Source: Bacteroidales bacterium
GTDB lineage: Bacteria; Bacteroidota; Bacteroidia; Bacteroidales; UBA932
Assembly (NCBI GenBank): GCA_017399865.1
Contig: JAFQAT010000070.1
Location: forward strand, 1 to 49,105
DNA: 49,105 nt
Direction: 5' to 3'
In this document: positions 33,977 to 41,523 of the stretch, piece by piece
How positions within the stretch are numbered: position 1 is the stretch's first letter
Layout of the letters: each line of letters starts with the position of its first letter
The notes under the pieces: model-generated
Seen by the model: only the letters and a program-made list of their open reading frames with translations
Database searches by the model: none
Told to the model about the DNA's origin: nothing
Translations under genes and position numbers: made by a program

Positions 33977-35098
33977 TTATATTTTTCCGATGAATTCCTC
34001 AAGCTTTTCTGCAAATGTCTTCCAGGACAGGCGCTCTTTTTCGACTCTGATGGCAGCGATGCAGTCCTCTCTGAGGGACGGATCGCTGAAATAGCGCAGG
34101 ATTTCGCTGCATATGCACTCAGGAGTCCCTTCTGCAGCAACCAGCCCCGTGCCTCTGTCGCCGATAGTTTCCTTCAGACCTCCCACATCCGTAACTATCA
34201 TGGGGACTTCGAAATGGTACGACACCGAGCTTATGCCGCTCTGGGTAGCGCTTCTGTAAGGAAGCACCGCAAGATCCGCCGCAGAGAACCAGTCGGAGAC
34301 TTCCGAATCCTTTATGTATTTCAGGTTCAGATGTATCCTGTCTTTCCCCGGAATCCTGTCGATGATTTCCTGATACTTGTCAAATGATCCGTACGGCTCT
34401 CCGGCTACGATCAGCTGGTAGTCATCCGGGAGCATGCCGAATGCTTCCAGCAGTATGTCCAGACCTTTGTATGTACGTATGAGACCGAAGAACAATATGT
34501 TCTTCATGCCATGCCTCAGACCAATCTTCTCTTCAGTTTCATATCTGTCCTTCTTCGGACCGAAATGCGAGTAAAGAGGATGCTGGATCACAGTGTATCG
34601 GGCGTCCTTCTGCAGGTTCAGAAGGTCCTTGGATACAGCTTCGCACAATGTTATGCAACCTGTGCTTCCCTTGAGGAAATATCTGGTCAGAGGTGCGTCA
34701 AAGAAATGCGGCTCGTGTGGGATTACGTTGTCAAGTATGGATATGACCTTGCAATGCTTCTTCATCCTTCTGGCTATATAGCCAAGGGAAGGAGCGAAGT
34801 ATGACATCCAGTACCTGACTATGAGCACATCCGGTTCCCAGTCACGAATCTCCCGGTATGTGCTGACGTATGTAAAAGGATTGGCCGTATCCAGCAGAGA
34901 TTCGCTCTCTACCGGTACGGCCTCATCGTCTTCTGTCACATATTGTGTCTTTCCCGGGAAAAGGAATTCAGGATATTGTCTCTTGAAATTGAATGCCTTG
35001 ACAACATGCTTCTTGCTCAGTTCACCATAAAGGCATGCGTTAAACTGAGAGATTCCTCCTCGATAGGGATAGAAACAGGACAGTATTGCTATCTTCAA
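33977..35098 (-). CDS. Family 4-type glycosyltransferase
   Basis: The 373-residue cytoplasmic enzyme has a GT-B layout: an N-terminal acceptor domain starting MKIAILSCFYPYRGGISQF and a C-terminal nucleotide-sugar domain with NILFFGLIRTYKGLDILLEAF, VAGEPYG, AADLAVLPYRSATQSGI and VPMIVTDVGGLKE, typical of GT4. Donor and acceptor are unknown; surface polysaccharide or glycoprotein glycans are likely targets. It lies 6 bases after the OmpH gene and 8 bases before the LysM gene, so it is part of an envelope operon. Confidence 0.9.
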   Translation of the reverse strand: MKIAILSCFYPYRGGISQFNACLYGELSKKHVVKAFNFKRQYPEFLFPGKTQYVTEDDEAVPVESESLLDTANPFTYVSTYREIRDWEPDVLIVRYWMSYFAPSLGYIARRMKKHCKVISILDNVIPHEPHFFDAPLTRYFLKGSTGCITLCEAVSKDLLNLQKDARYTVIQHPLYSHFGPKKDRYETEEKIGLRHGMKNILFFGLIRTYKGLDILLEAFGMLPDDYQLIVAGEPYGSFDKYQEIIDRIPGKDRIHLNLKYIKDSEVSDWFSAADLAVLPYRSATQSGISSVSYHFEVPMIVTDVGGLKETIGDRGTGLVAAEGTPECICSEILRYFSDPSLREDCIAAIRVEKERLSWKTFAEKLEEFIGKI

Positions 35099-35104
35099 TG
35101 GTTA

Positions 35105-35716
35105 TTACTTGTTGTTCTTTGACTTGATGTACTCTTCGTTGAGACCAGCAAGAACGTCGTCTGTGATGTCAAGGGCTGCGTCTGCAGTGATGACAGGAGC
35201 TCCGCCTGAGTTTGTGAGGATCATCGCGTACTGCTTCTCCTCATTGTACTTTGTGAGGTAAGTCTGGATAGCATCACCAAGCTGGTTCATCATCACGATG
35301 TTCTCCTCGTTGATCTCCTGCTGCTTCTGAGCTGCATAGTTGTTGAACTCGATCTCCTGCTGCTGGAGCTTCTGGCTCTGTACTTCAGCGTTTGTGCGTG
35401 TGAGGAGACCCTTGTCGATCTTGTTCTGGAAGTCCACAACGTCGTTCTCGAGCTTCTTGCCCCTTCTGTTTACCTCTGCCTGGATGTTCTGTACCTTTGT
35501 CTCGACTACAGACCTGAGGTCATTTGCCATGTCGTACTCCATAAGGATTCTGTCGAGGTCGACATAAACGATGTCGCCTTTTGTTGCGGCAGTCTCGACA
35601 GCCTCGCCTTCAACCTGTGCCTCAGTCGATTTTCCTCCCTTGGTAAGCGAGAGGATTCCAAATACTACAACAGCAACAAGTGATATGATGCTGAGGATAA
35701 GTGATGTGTTTTTCAT
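35105..35716 (-). CDS. OmpH/Skp family periplasmic chaperone
   Basis: The 203-residue protein has one N-terminal hydrophobic helix (residues 5-25) that serves as signal anchor, an Ala/Glu-rich linker, then the OmpH pattern IVYVDLDRILMEYDMANDL, a long helical coiled coil rich in Gln, Asn and Lys (NRRGKKLENDVVDFQNKI, QSQKLQQQEIEFNNYAAQKQ) and a beta C-terminus (YAMILTNSGGAPVITADAALDIT). Skp-type trimers hold unfolded outer-membrane proteins. A second OmpH is encoded after bamA at 40.8 kb. It has its own -7 box inside the end of pdxJ. Confidence 0.88.
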   Translation of the reverse strand: MKNTSLILSIISLVAVVVFGILSLTKGGKSTEAQVEGEAVETAATKGDIVYVDLDRILMEYDMANDLRSVVETKVQNIQAEVNRRGKKLENDVVDFQNKIDKGLLTRTNAEVQSQKLQQQEIEFNNYAAQKQQEINEENIVMMNQLGDAIQTYLTKYNEEKQYAMILTNSGGAPVITADAALDITDDVLAGLNEEYIKSKNNK

Positions 35717-35760
35717 TTCTTATTGATTTTTGTTTTTGCTTTTACCTTTAAAACATCCTG

Positions 35761-35768
35761 CAAAGTTA
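35761..35768 (-). promoter_or_regulatory. -7 box for the OmpH-glycosyltransferase-LysM operon
   Basis: On the minus strand TAACTTTG lies just beyond the pdxJ stop codon and 44 bases before the OmpH start. No clear -33 element was found. Confidence 0.5.
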
Positions 35769-35769
35769 A

Positions 35770-36489
35770 TTAAAAAATCTTAACTTTAGAGAGATATGCC
35801 TGTATTGTTTGCTCCAATCCCATATAAAGGGCGTCGCAAATGATTGCATGGCCTATCGAGACCTCTGCAGTCCAAGGGATGTTCCTGATGAAATACTCGA
35901 GATTCTCAAGATTCAGGTCGTGTCCGGCATTCACTCCCAGACCGGCGTTTCTGGCAGCTTCTGCTGTCCTGATGAAAGGAGCGATGGCACTTTCGCGGTC
36001 TTTTGCGTACATGCTGGCGTATGATTCAGTGTATAGCTCGATGCGGTCGCATCCGCATGCGGCGGCAGCTTCCGCCATGCGGGGGTCGGGGTCAACGAAT
36101 ATCGATGTCCTTATGCCCTTGGCCTTGAACTCGGAGCAGACTTCCGTCAGGAAGTCCCGGTTCCTTATAGTGTCCCATCCTGCATTCGATGTTATGGCAT
36201 TGTGGGCATCCGGTACGAGGGTGACCTGATCGGGCACGACCTCGGTCACAAGGTCGATGAATGATGGAATCGGATTGCCTTCTATGTTGAATTCTGTCCT
36301 GATCAGAGGACGTATCGTCCGTACGTCGGAATATCTTATGTGCCTTTCGTCGGGGCGTGGGTGTACTGTTATACCTTCTGCTCCGAAATCTTCGCAGTCC
36401 AGTGCTGCCTTGGTCACATCAGGCATGTTGCCGCCTCTGGCATTCCTGATGGTCGCGATCTTGTTTATGTTTACGCTCAGCTTTGTCAT
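35770..36489 (-). CDS. pdxJ: Pyridoxine 5'-phosphate synthase
   Basis: The 239-residue TIM-barrel enzyme joins 1-deoxy-D-xylulose 5-phosphate and 3-amino-2-oxopropyl phosphate to make pyridoxine 5'-phosphate. Visible motifs: LSVNINKIATIRNARGG (start residue 4), DFGAEGITVHPRPDERHI with the catalytic His, VTLVPDAHNAITSNAGWD, and VNAGHDLNLENLEYF near the end. Length is normal. It is divergent from nadK, with an 84-base intergenic region holding both promoters. Its substrate DXP is also the substrate of Dxr encoded at 10-11 kb. Confidence 0.97.
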   Translation of the reverse strand: MTKLSVNINKIATIRNARGGNMPDVTKAALDCEDFGAEGITVHPRPDERHIRYSDVRTIRPLIRTEFNIEGNPIPSFIDLVTEVVPDQVTLVPDAHNAITSNAGWDTIRNRDFLTEVCSEFKAKGIRTSIFVDPDPRMAEAAAACGCDRIELYTESYASMYAKDRESAIAPFIRTAEAARNAGLGVNAGHDLNLENLEYFIRNIPWTAEVSIGHAIICDALYMGLEQTIQAYLSKVKIF

Positions 36490-36521
36490 TTCAATCTGTC
36501 GTATTGAATTGGTTCAGAATA

Positions 36522-36529
36522 CAAAAATA
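36522..36529 (-). promoter_or_regulatory. -7 box for pdxJ
   Basis: On the minus strand TATTTTTG lies 32 bases before the pdxJ ATG. The -33 element is not obvious. Confidence 0.5.
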
Positions 36530-36561
36530 AATAATAAAGTTCACATTTTGTAAATAAGTGT

Positions 36562-36569
36562 TAATTTTG
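36562..36569 (+). promoter_or_regulatory. -7 box for nadK
   Basis: TAATTTTG ends 4 bases before the nadK ATG at 36574, predicting a leaderless mRNA. Confidence 0.6.
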
Positions 36570-36573
36570 TGCC

Positions 36574-37392
36574 ATGATAATATCTGTATATTTAGGAAAC
36601 GGGGAGCTGATTTCAGATGAAAGACTGACCTCTCTTTTTGAAGAACTTCGCAAGGGAGGATGCGGACTTCAGATCCTTGAACCTGGTGAGGTTCCGTCTG
36701 AAGAAGCGCAGATGCTTCTGAGTGCGGGAGGTGACGGCACCTTCCTTTCTTCGTCTGTGCTTGCCGCTGAAAGGGGGCTTCCTATGCTGGGCGTGAATAT
36801 GGGACGTCTGGGCTTCCTTTCCGAGAATCGTCCGGAAGATGTCGCAAGATGTCTTCTTTCAGGAGATTATACCATAGAGAACAGGACCATGCTCAAGGCT
36901 GAGGTTTCGACCGGTCACGATGACATAGATTCATGGCCATATGCTCTGAACGAGATGGCAGTACGAAGGAGCGGTGCGGCCATGCTTGCTGTGGATGTGG
37001 TCATTGACGGAATCTGTCTCCCGACCTATTGGGCGGATGGGCTGGTGATATCAACGAGTTCCGGATCGACCGCATATTCTCTTAGTGTCGGAGGACCGAT
37101 CGTACTGCCTGACTCCAAGGTCCTGATAATCTCTCCTATCGCGCCTCACAACCTGAACATGCGTCCTCTGGTGGTTCCGGATTCGTCCGAAATATCACTG
37201 ACGATGCACTCTCGTGACGGCAGATTCGAATTTTCCGCCGATAACAGGACCTGCGTGGTCGCGGAAGATGTGGCGGTCAGAATATCTGTGGCACAGTTTT
37301 CGCTTAAACGTGTCCAGTTCAACAGTTCCAATTTTATAAATGCCCTTACGGATAAGCTTTTCTGGGGCGAGGATGTAAGAAATATCAAGTAA
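36574..37392 (+). CDS. nadK: NAD kinase
   Basis: The 272-residue enzyme phosphorylates NAD to NADP. The conserved GGDGTFLSS (residues 52-60, with the catalytic Asp54), NMGRLGFLSE, LNEMAVRR, DGLVISTSSGSTAYSLSVGGPIV (start residue about 154) and PIAPHNLNMRPLV are all present. It opens the nadK-uppS-bamA-ompH block; uppS follows after 6 bases. Confidence 0.97.
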   Translation: MIISVYLGNGELISDERLTSLFEELRKGGCGLQILEPGEVPSEEAQMLLSAGGDGTFLSSSVLAAERGLPMLGVNMGRLGFLSENRPEDVARCLLSGDYTIENRTMLKAEVSTGHDDIDSWPYALNEMAVRRSGAAMLAVDVVIDGICLPTYWADGLVISTSSGSTAYSLSVGGPIVLPDSKVLIISPIAPHNLNMRPLVVPDSSEISLTMHSRDGRFEFSADNRTCVVAEDVAVRISVAQFSLKRVQFNSSNFINALTDKLFWGEDVRNIK

Positions 37393-37398
37393 ATAAAT

Positions 37399-38127
37399 AT
37401 GGCGAGTGAAACTATGACCAATGTGCCTGTCCATGTATCGATGATCATGGACGGAAACGGGCGTTGGGCCAAGGAAAGAGGAAAGGAAAGAGTCTTTGGC
37501 CATTTTGAAGGTGTTGAAAGTGTACGTGCATGTGTCGAGGCGGCTGTCGAGACAGGAGTGAAGTATCTGTCGATCTATGCCTTCTCGGAAGAGAACTGGA
37601 ACCGTCCGCAGGATGAGGTGATCGCTCTCATGGGCTTGATGGTCAAGGCAATGGCGGCAGAGATGGAGAAACTGAACAGCAATGGAGTGCGCTTCATGGT
37701 GATCGGAAACCGCGCACGTCTGGACGATGAACTGAACAGAACCATAGACGAATGCATGTCCATGACTGCCCATAACGACACGCTGACCCTCATCGTCTTC
37801 CTCAGTTACAGCGGGAAATGGGATATCCTTCAGGCAGCTCAGAAAATGGTGGCCGAGGTCGCGGAACATCCTGAAAGAAAGGATGAGATCCTCTCAATGG
37901 GAATCGGCGGATTCGACAAGTACCTTGCCACTGCCGGCATTCCGGATCCCGACCTCATCGTGAGGACATCCGGCGAGTGCAGGTTGAGCAACTATCTCCT
38001 CTGGCAGGGAGCTTATTCGGAACTGCTGTTTGTGGACACATTGTGGCCGGATTTCCGTAAGGATGAATTCCGTGCGGCGCTTGAATACTATTCAAAACGC
38101 GACAGGCGTTATGGAAAAGTAAAATAA
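37399..38127 (+). CDS. uppS: Isoprenyl transferase (undecaprenyl diphosphate synthase)
   Basis: The 242-residue cis-prenyltransferase builds the C55 carrier lipid for cell-wall and glycan synthesis. Signatures: HVSMIMDGNGRWA with catalytic Asp18, GHFEGVESVRACVEAA, YLSIYAFSEENWNRP, and the C-terminal PDPDLIVRTSGECRLSNYLLWQ and YSELLFVDTLWPDF. The start at 37399 leaves a short N-terminal extension; an ATG six residues later is possible. It follows nadK closely and precedes bamA. Confidence 0.97.
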   Translation: MASETMTNVPVHVSMIMDGNGRWAKERGKERVFGHFEGVESVRACVEAAVETGVKYLSIYAFSEENWNRPQDEVIALMGLMVKAMAAEMEKLNSNGVRFMVIGNRARLDDELNRTIDECMSMTAHNDTLTLIVFLSYSGKWDILQAAQKMVAEVAEHPERKDEILSMGIGGFDKYLATAGIPDPDLIVRTSGECRLSNYLLWQGAYSELLFVDTLWPDFRKDEFRAALEYYSKRDRRYGKVK

Positions 38128-38132
38128 ATGCT

Positions 38133-38140
38133 TATATTTG
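38133..38140 (+). promoter_or_regulatory. -7 box for bamA
   Basis: TATATTTG lies 25 bases before the bamA ATG and directly after the uppS stop, so bamA-ompH may be transcribed on its own as well as from nadK. Confidence 0.6.
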
Positions 38141-38165
38141 CAGTTTTGAATTTAAGAGCATACAG

Positions 38166-40757
38166 ATGAGAATCAGCAAAATAGTCTTGGCTTCGCTTCT
38201 ACTGTTCATGACCTTCGGTGCATGGGGACAGCAGAAGGGGAGTGATGTAGTCGTCGATTACAACAGGCCTAAGAAATATATTGTAGGTGGGGTTGGAGTG
38301 GAAGGAAACAACTATCTTTCTCCAGATCAGATACTTCAGGTCACAGGCCTCCAGAAAGGAATGGAGATAACCGTCCCAAGCGAGGAGATAACATCTATTG
38401 TGAACAGATTGTGGCTGCAGAGGTATTTTGATGATGTGGCTGTGGTAGTCGATTCCATAGTACCGGCCACCGATACCGCCTTCTTCAAGATACGTATCGT
38501 GGAGAGACCGCGTGTCTCGAGATGGACTTTCTCAGGCGTGAAGAGCGGAGAGGAAAAGGAACTCCTCGAAAGGCTCAATCTCAAGCGAGGAGGCGAATTC
38601 TCCGAATATGTTGCCAAGACCTCTACAGACATCATCAAGAGATACTACAAGGAAAAGGGCTTCCTTAATGTCAAGGTTGACGTGAACACCAAGCGTGATA
38701 CCGTGATACGCAGCGCGATCAGGGTCCAGTTTGCGGTGGACAGAGGACAGAAGGTCAAGATCAAGACCATCACGTTCAATGGAGTGGAAAGTGTCAAGGA
38801 AGGAAAGCTCGTCAGGTCGATGAAGAAGACAAAGGACAAGCGTCTGATGAACTTCTTCAGTTCCAAGAAATTCAATGAAGGCGAGTATGACAACGACAAG
38901 AGGGCTCTTATAAGCAAGCTCAACGAGGCCGGCTACAGGGATGCACGTATCGTCAAGGATACCATGTATTATGTCGAGCCAGGGCGTCTTCAGATAGATT
39001 TTGACATCGATGAAGGAAAACAGTATTTCTTCAGGAACATCACATGGACCGGAAACTCTGTATATGATGCGGAGAACCTCAATAAGATCCTCAAGATCAA
39101 CAAGGGTGACGTCTACGATGTCGTGACGATGGAGAAGCGCCTTTTCGGAGGCGGAAAGCAGAGCGAATACGATATTTCGAAGCTCTATAAGGACAACGGA
39201 TACCTCTTCTTCCAGGTGCAGCCTGTCGAACTGAACATCGAAGGTGATTCCGTCGATGTCGAAATGAGGGTTGTGGAAGGCAAGCCTGCGACATTGAACA
39301 ATATCGTGATCAACGGAAACGACCTGACGAACGAGAGGGTCATCCGCCGCCAGATATTCACTCGTCCGGGCTATCTCTTCAGCCAGACCGACTTCGAGGG
39401 CTCTATCCGTGAGATCGCTTCGATGGGACAGTTCGACCCTGAATCGATCATGGAGTACGGAAAGGGATATTCAATCATCCCGAACCAGCTGAACAATACA
39501 GTGGACCTCGTCTACAATGTGACCGAGAAGCCGTCAAGCCAGCTTGAGCTTTCCGGCGGATGGGGCGGAAACACATTCGTGGCGACGGTCGGAGTAAGCT
39601 TCAACAACTTCTCGACCCGCAGGTTCTTTGACAAGTCGGCATGGAGGCCTGTCCCTCTGGGAGACGCACAGAATCTTGCTGTCCGTTTCCAGACTAACGG
39701 TACATACTATACCAGCCTTTCGGCCAGCTTCTCTGAGCCATGGCTCTTCGGCAAGAAGCCTACGTCGCTGAATCTGTCGCTTTATTATACCCGCCAGACC
39801 AACTCATACATATATTACAACATACTCAATAATGACGAGTATATGGAAGTATATGGATTTGCTGCAGGTCTCGGAAAGCGTCTGAAATGGCCTGACAGGT
39901 ATTTTGTGCTTTACAACCAGCTCAGCTGGCAGACATACAAGCTCCAGAACTGGGCATATCAGTTCCTGTTCAACACAGGTATATCGCACAACCTGAGCTA
40001 TACGTTGAGCCTGTCGCGTAATTCGACAGACCAGCAGATATATCCGCGTATGGGTTCTGACTTCAGCTTCTCCCTCCAGCTGACTCCTCCATATTCCCTC
40101 TTGAGGAAGAAAGACAACGGGGTTCTGGATGCGTCCGGAAATCCTACCAAGGTATCGAGCTGGAAGGACATCAATTATGATCTGCAGAGCTCTCAGGACA
40201 GATACAAGTGGATCGAGTATCACAAGTGGACATTCAAGGGTGCTGTCTACACCAAGCTTATCGGAGACCTTGTCCTGATGGCCCGCGCACAGTTCGGATA
40301 CCTCGGATATTATAACAGGAACCGGGGATATTCTCCTTTCGAAGGCTTCCGTGTAGGTGGTGACGGTATGTCGGGATATGATACATACGGTTCGGAGATC
40401 ATCTCGCTCCGCGGTTATGAAAATTATTCGCTTACTCCGACAAACATGTCGTCATATAATTCGACAGGCCAGTATTATGCCGGTAATGTCTATGACAAGT
40501 TCACAGTCGAGCTCCGCTACCCTGTGATCCTCCAGCCGCAGTCTACGATTTTTGCATTGCTCTTCCTTGAAGGAGGTAACTGCTGGTCTGACATCAGGGA
40601 TTTCAATCCGTTCCAGATCAGAAGGTCGGCCGGTGTGGGTGTCAGAGTGTTCCTGCCTATGATCGGACTTCTGGGTGTTGACTGGGGATACGGATTCGAC
40701 AACCATGACGGCTATGGCGGAAGCCAGTTCCACTTCGTGATCGGACAGCAGTTCTGA
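38166..40757 (+). CDS. bamA: Outer-membrane protein assembly factor BamA
   Basis: The 863-residue protein has a signal peptide (cleavage near GAWGQ, residue 22), five POTRA-like repeats over about residues 35-440 (for example IVGGVGVEGNNYLSPDQIL, WTFSGVKSGEEKELLERLNL, IKTITFNGVESVKEGKL), and a 16-strand barrel over the remainder, with the lid-loop motif FRVGGDGM and RGYEN near residues 735-760 and a terminal F. BamA is the core of the machinery that folds beta-barrel proteins into the outer membrane; its partner BamD is encoded at 29.2 kb. OmpH follows 34 bases later. Confidence 0.97.
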   Translation: MRISKIVLASLLLFMTFGAWGQQKGSDVVVDYNRPKKYIVGGVGVEGNNYLSPDQILQVTGLQKGMEITVPSEEITSIVNRLWLQRYFDDVAVVVDSIVPATDTAFFKIRIVERPRVSRWTFSGVKSGEEKELLERLNLKRGGEFSEYVAKTSTDIIKRYYKEKGFLNVKVDVNTKRDTVIRSAIRVQFAVDRGQKVKIKTITFNGVESVKEGKLVRSMKKTKDKRLMNFFSSKKFNEGEYDNDKRALISKLNEAGYRDARIVKDTMYYVEPGRLQIDFDIDEGKQYFFRNITWTGNSVYDAENLNKILKINKGDVYDVVTMEKRLFGGGKQSEYDISKLYKDNGYLFFQVQPVELNIEGDSVDVEMRVVEGKPATLNNIVINGNDLTNERVIRRQIFTRPGYLFSQTDFEGSIREIASMGQFDPESIMEYGKGYSIIPNQLNNTVDLVYNVTEKPSSQLELSGGWGGNTFVATVGVSFNNFSTRRFFDKSAWRPVPLGDAQNLAVRFQTNGTYYTSLSASFSEPWLFGKKPTSLNLSLYYTRQTNSYIYYNILNNDEYMEVYGFAAGLGKRLKWPDRYFVLYNQLSWQTYKLQNWAYQFLFNTGISHNLSYTLSLSRNSTDQQIYPRMGSDFSFSLQLTPPYSLLRKKDNGVLDASGNPTKVSSWKDINYDLQSSQDRYKWIEYHKWTFKGAVYTKLIGDLVLMARAQFGYLGYYNRNRGYSPFEGFRVGGDGMSGYDTYGSEIISLRGYENYSLTPTNMSSYNSTGQYYAGNVYDKFTVELRYPVILQPQSTIFALLFLEGGNCWSDIRDFNPFQIRRSAGVGVRVFLPMIGLLGVDWGYGFDNHDGYGGSQFHFVIGQQF

Positions 40758-40791
40758 TGATATTAATAATTATAAGTATAGATAACAGATT

Positions 40792-41373
40792 ATGAAAAGA
40801 ATTCTTTTGATCGCAGCTGTGACACTGATGTCAGTGGCTGCAAGCGCACAGGACTTCAAGTGGGCTTATGTTGATTTCAACGAAATCGTGATGCTCATGC
40901 CTGAGATGGACGAGGCAAGAGCTACAATGGAAGAGAATCAGAAGACTAACGAAGAGATTCTCGTTGCCATGTATGAGGAATATCAGACAAAGATGCAGCA
41001 GTATCAGCAGAAGGCCGAGACTTGGACTCCGGCTATCCGCGAGAGCAAGGAGAAGGAGATAATGGAGATCCAGGCTCGTTTTGAGCAGACTCAGCAGAGC
41101 CTCCAGCAGGAGATCCAGCAGCTCCAGCAGAGCCTCCAGGCTCCTATCTATGAGAAGGCCCAGAATACTGTGAACGAACTTGCAAAGGCAAAGGGCGTGG
41201 CTCTCGTATTCGAGAAGTCATCTCTTCTTTACCTTGATCCGGCACAGGGCATCGACCTTACTGCTGAGGCACGCACAGCTCTCAATATCCCTGCCGACAG
41301 GACCCTTGAAACTCTCCAGGCAGAGCTTCAGGCTAAGGCACAGGCAGCGGCTGCAGCAGCTCAGGGAATGTAA
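40792..41373 (+). CDS. OmpH/Skp family chaperone downstream of bamA
   Basis: The 193-residue protein has a cleaved signal peptide (AASAQ, residue about 19), then FKWAYVDFNEIVMLMPEMDEAR, a long Gln- and Glu-rich coiled coil (residues 45-125), and a C-terminal beta segment with GVALVFEKSSLLYLDPAQGIDLT. It matches OmpH proteins that follow bamA in Bacteroidota. It differs from the OmpH at 35.1 kb in having a cleaved signal and an Ala/Gln-rich tail. A strong terminator follows. Confidence 0.92.
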   Translation: MKRILLIAAVTLMSVAASAQDFKWAYVDFNEIVMLMPEMDEARATMEENQKTNEEILVAMYEEYQTKMQQYQQKAETWTPAIRESKEKEIMEIQARFEQTQQSLQQEIQQLQQSLQAPIYEKAQNTVNELAKAKGVALVFEKSSLLYLDPAQGIDLTAEARTALNIPADRTLETLQAELQAKAQAAAAAAQGM

Positions 41374-41394
41374 TTCATTGAAATAAGACTTGTA

Positions 41395-41425
41395 ACGGCG
41401 GACCATTTTCATGGTTCGCCGTTTT
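41395..41425 (+). terminator. Rho-independent terminator of the nadK-bamA-ompH block
   Basis: ACGGCGGACCAT pairs with ATGGTTCGCCGT (12 pairs, one G-T) around a TTTC loop, followed by TTTTG. It lies 22 bases after the ompH stop. Confidence 0.88.
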
Positions 41426-41473
41426 GTGTATTAAAAAACGACAGAATAGTATCCTATGTTTCAGAAAAATATT

Positions 41474-41481
41474 TACATTTG
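41474..41481 (+). promoter_or_regulatory. -7 box for korA-korB-gdhA
   Basis: TACATTTG lies 42 bases before the korA ATG. The -33 element is not evident. Confidence 0.55.
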
Positions 41482-41523
41482 TAGATAAAACTAACCATTT
41501 GATTAATAATCATAACACAAACC

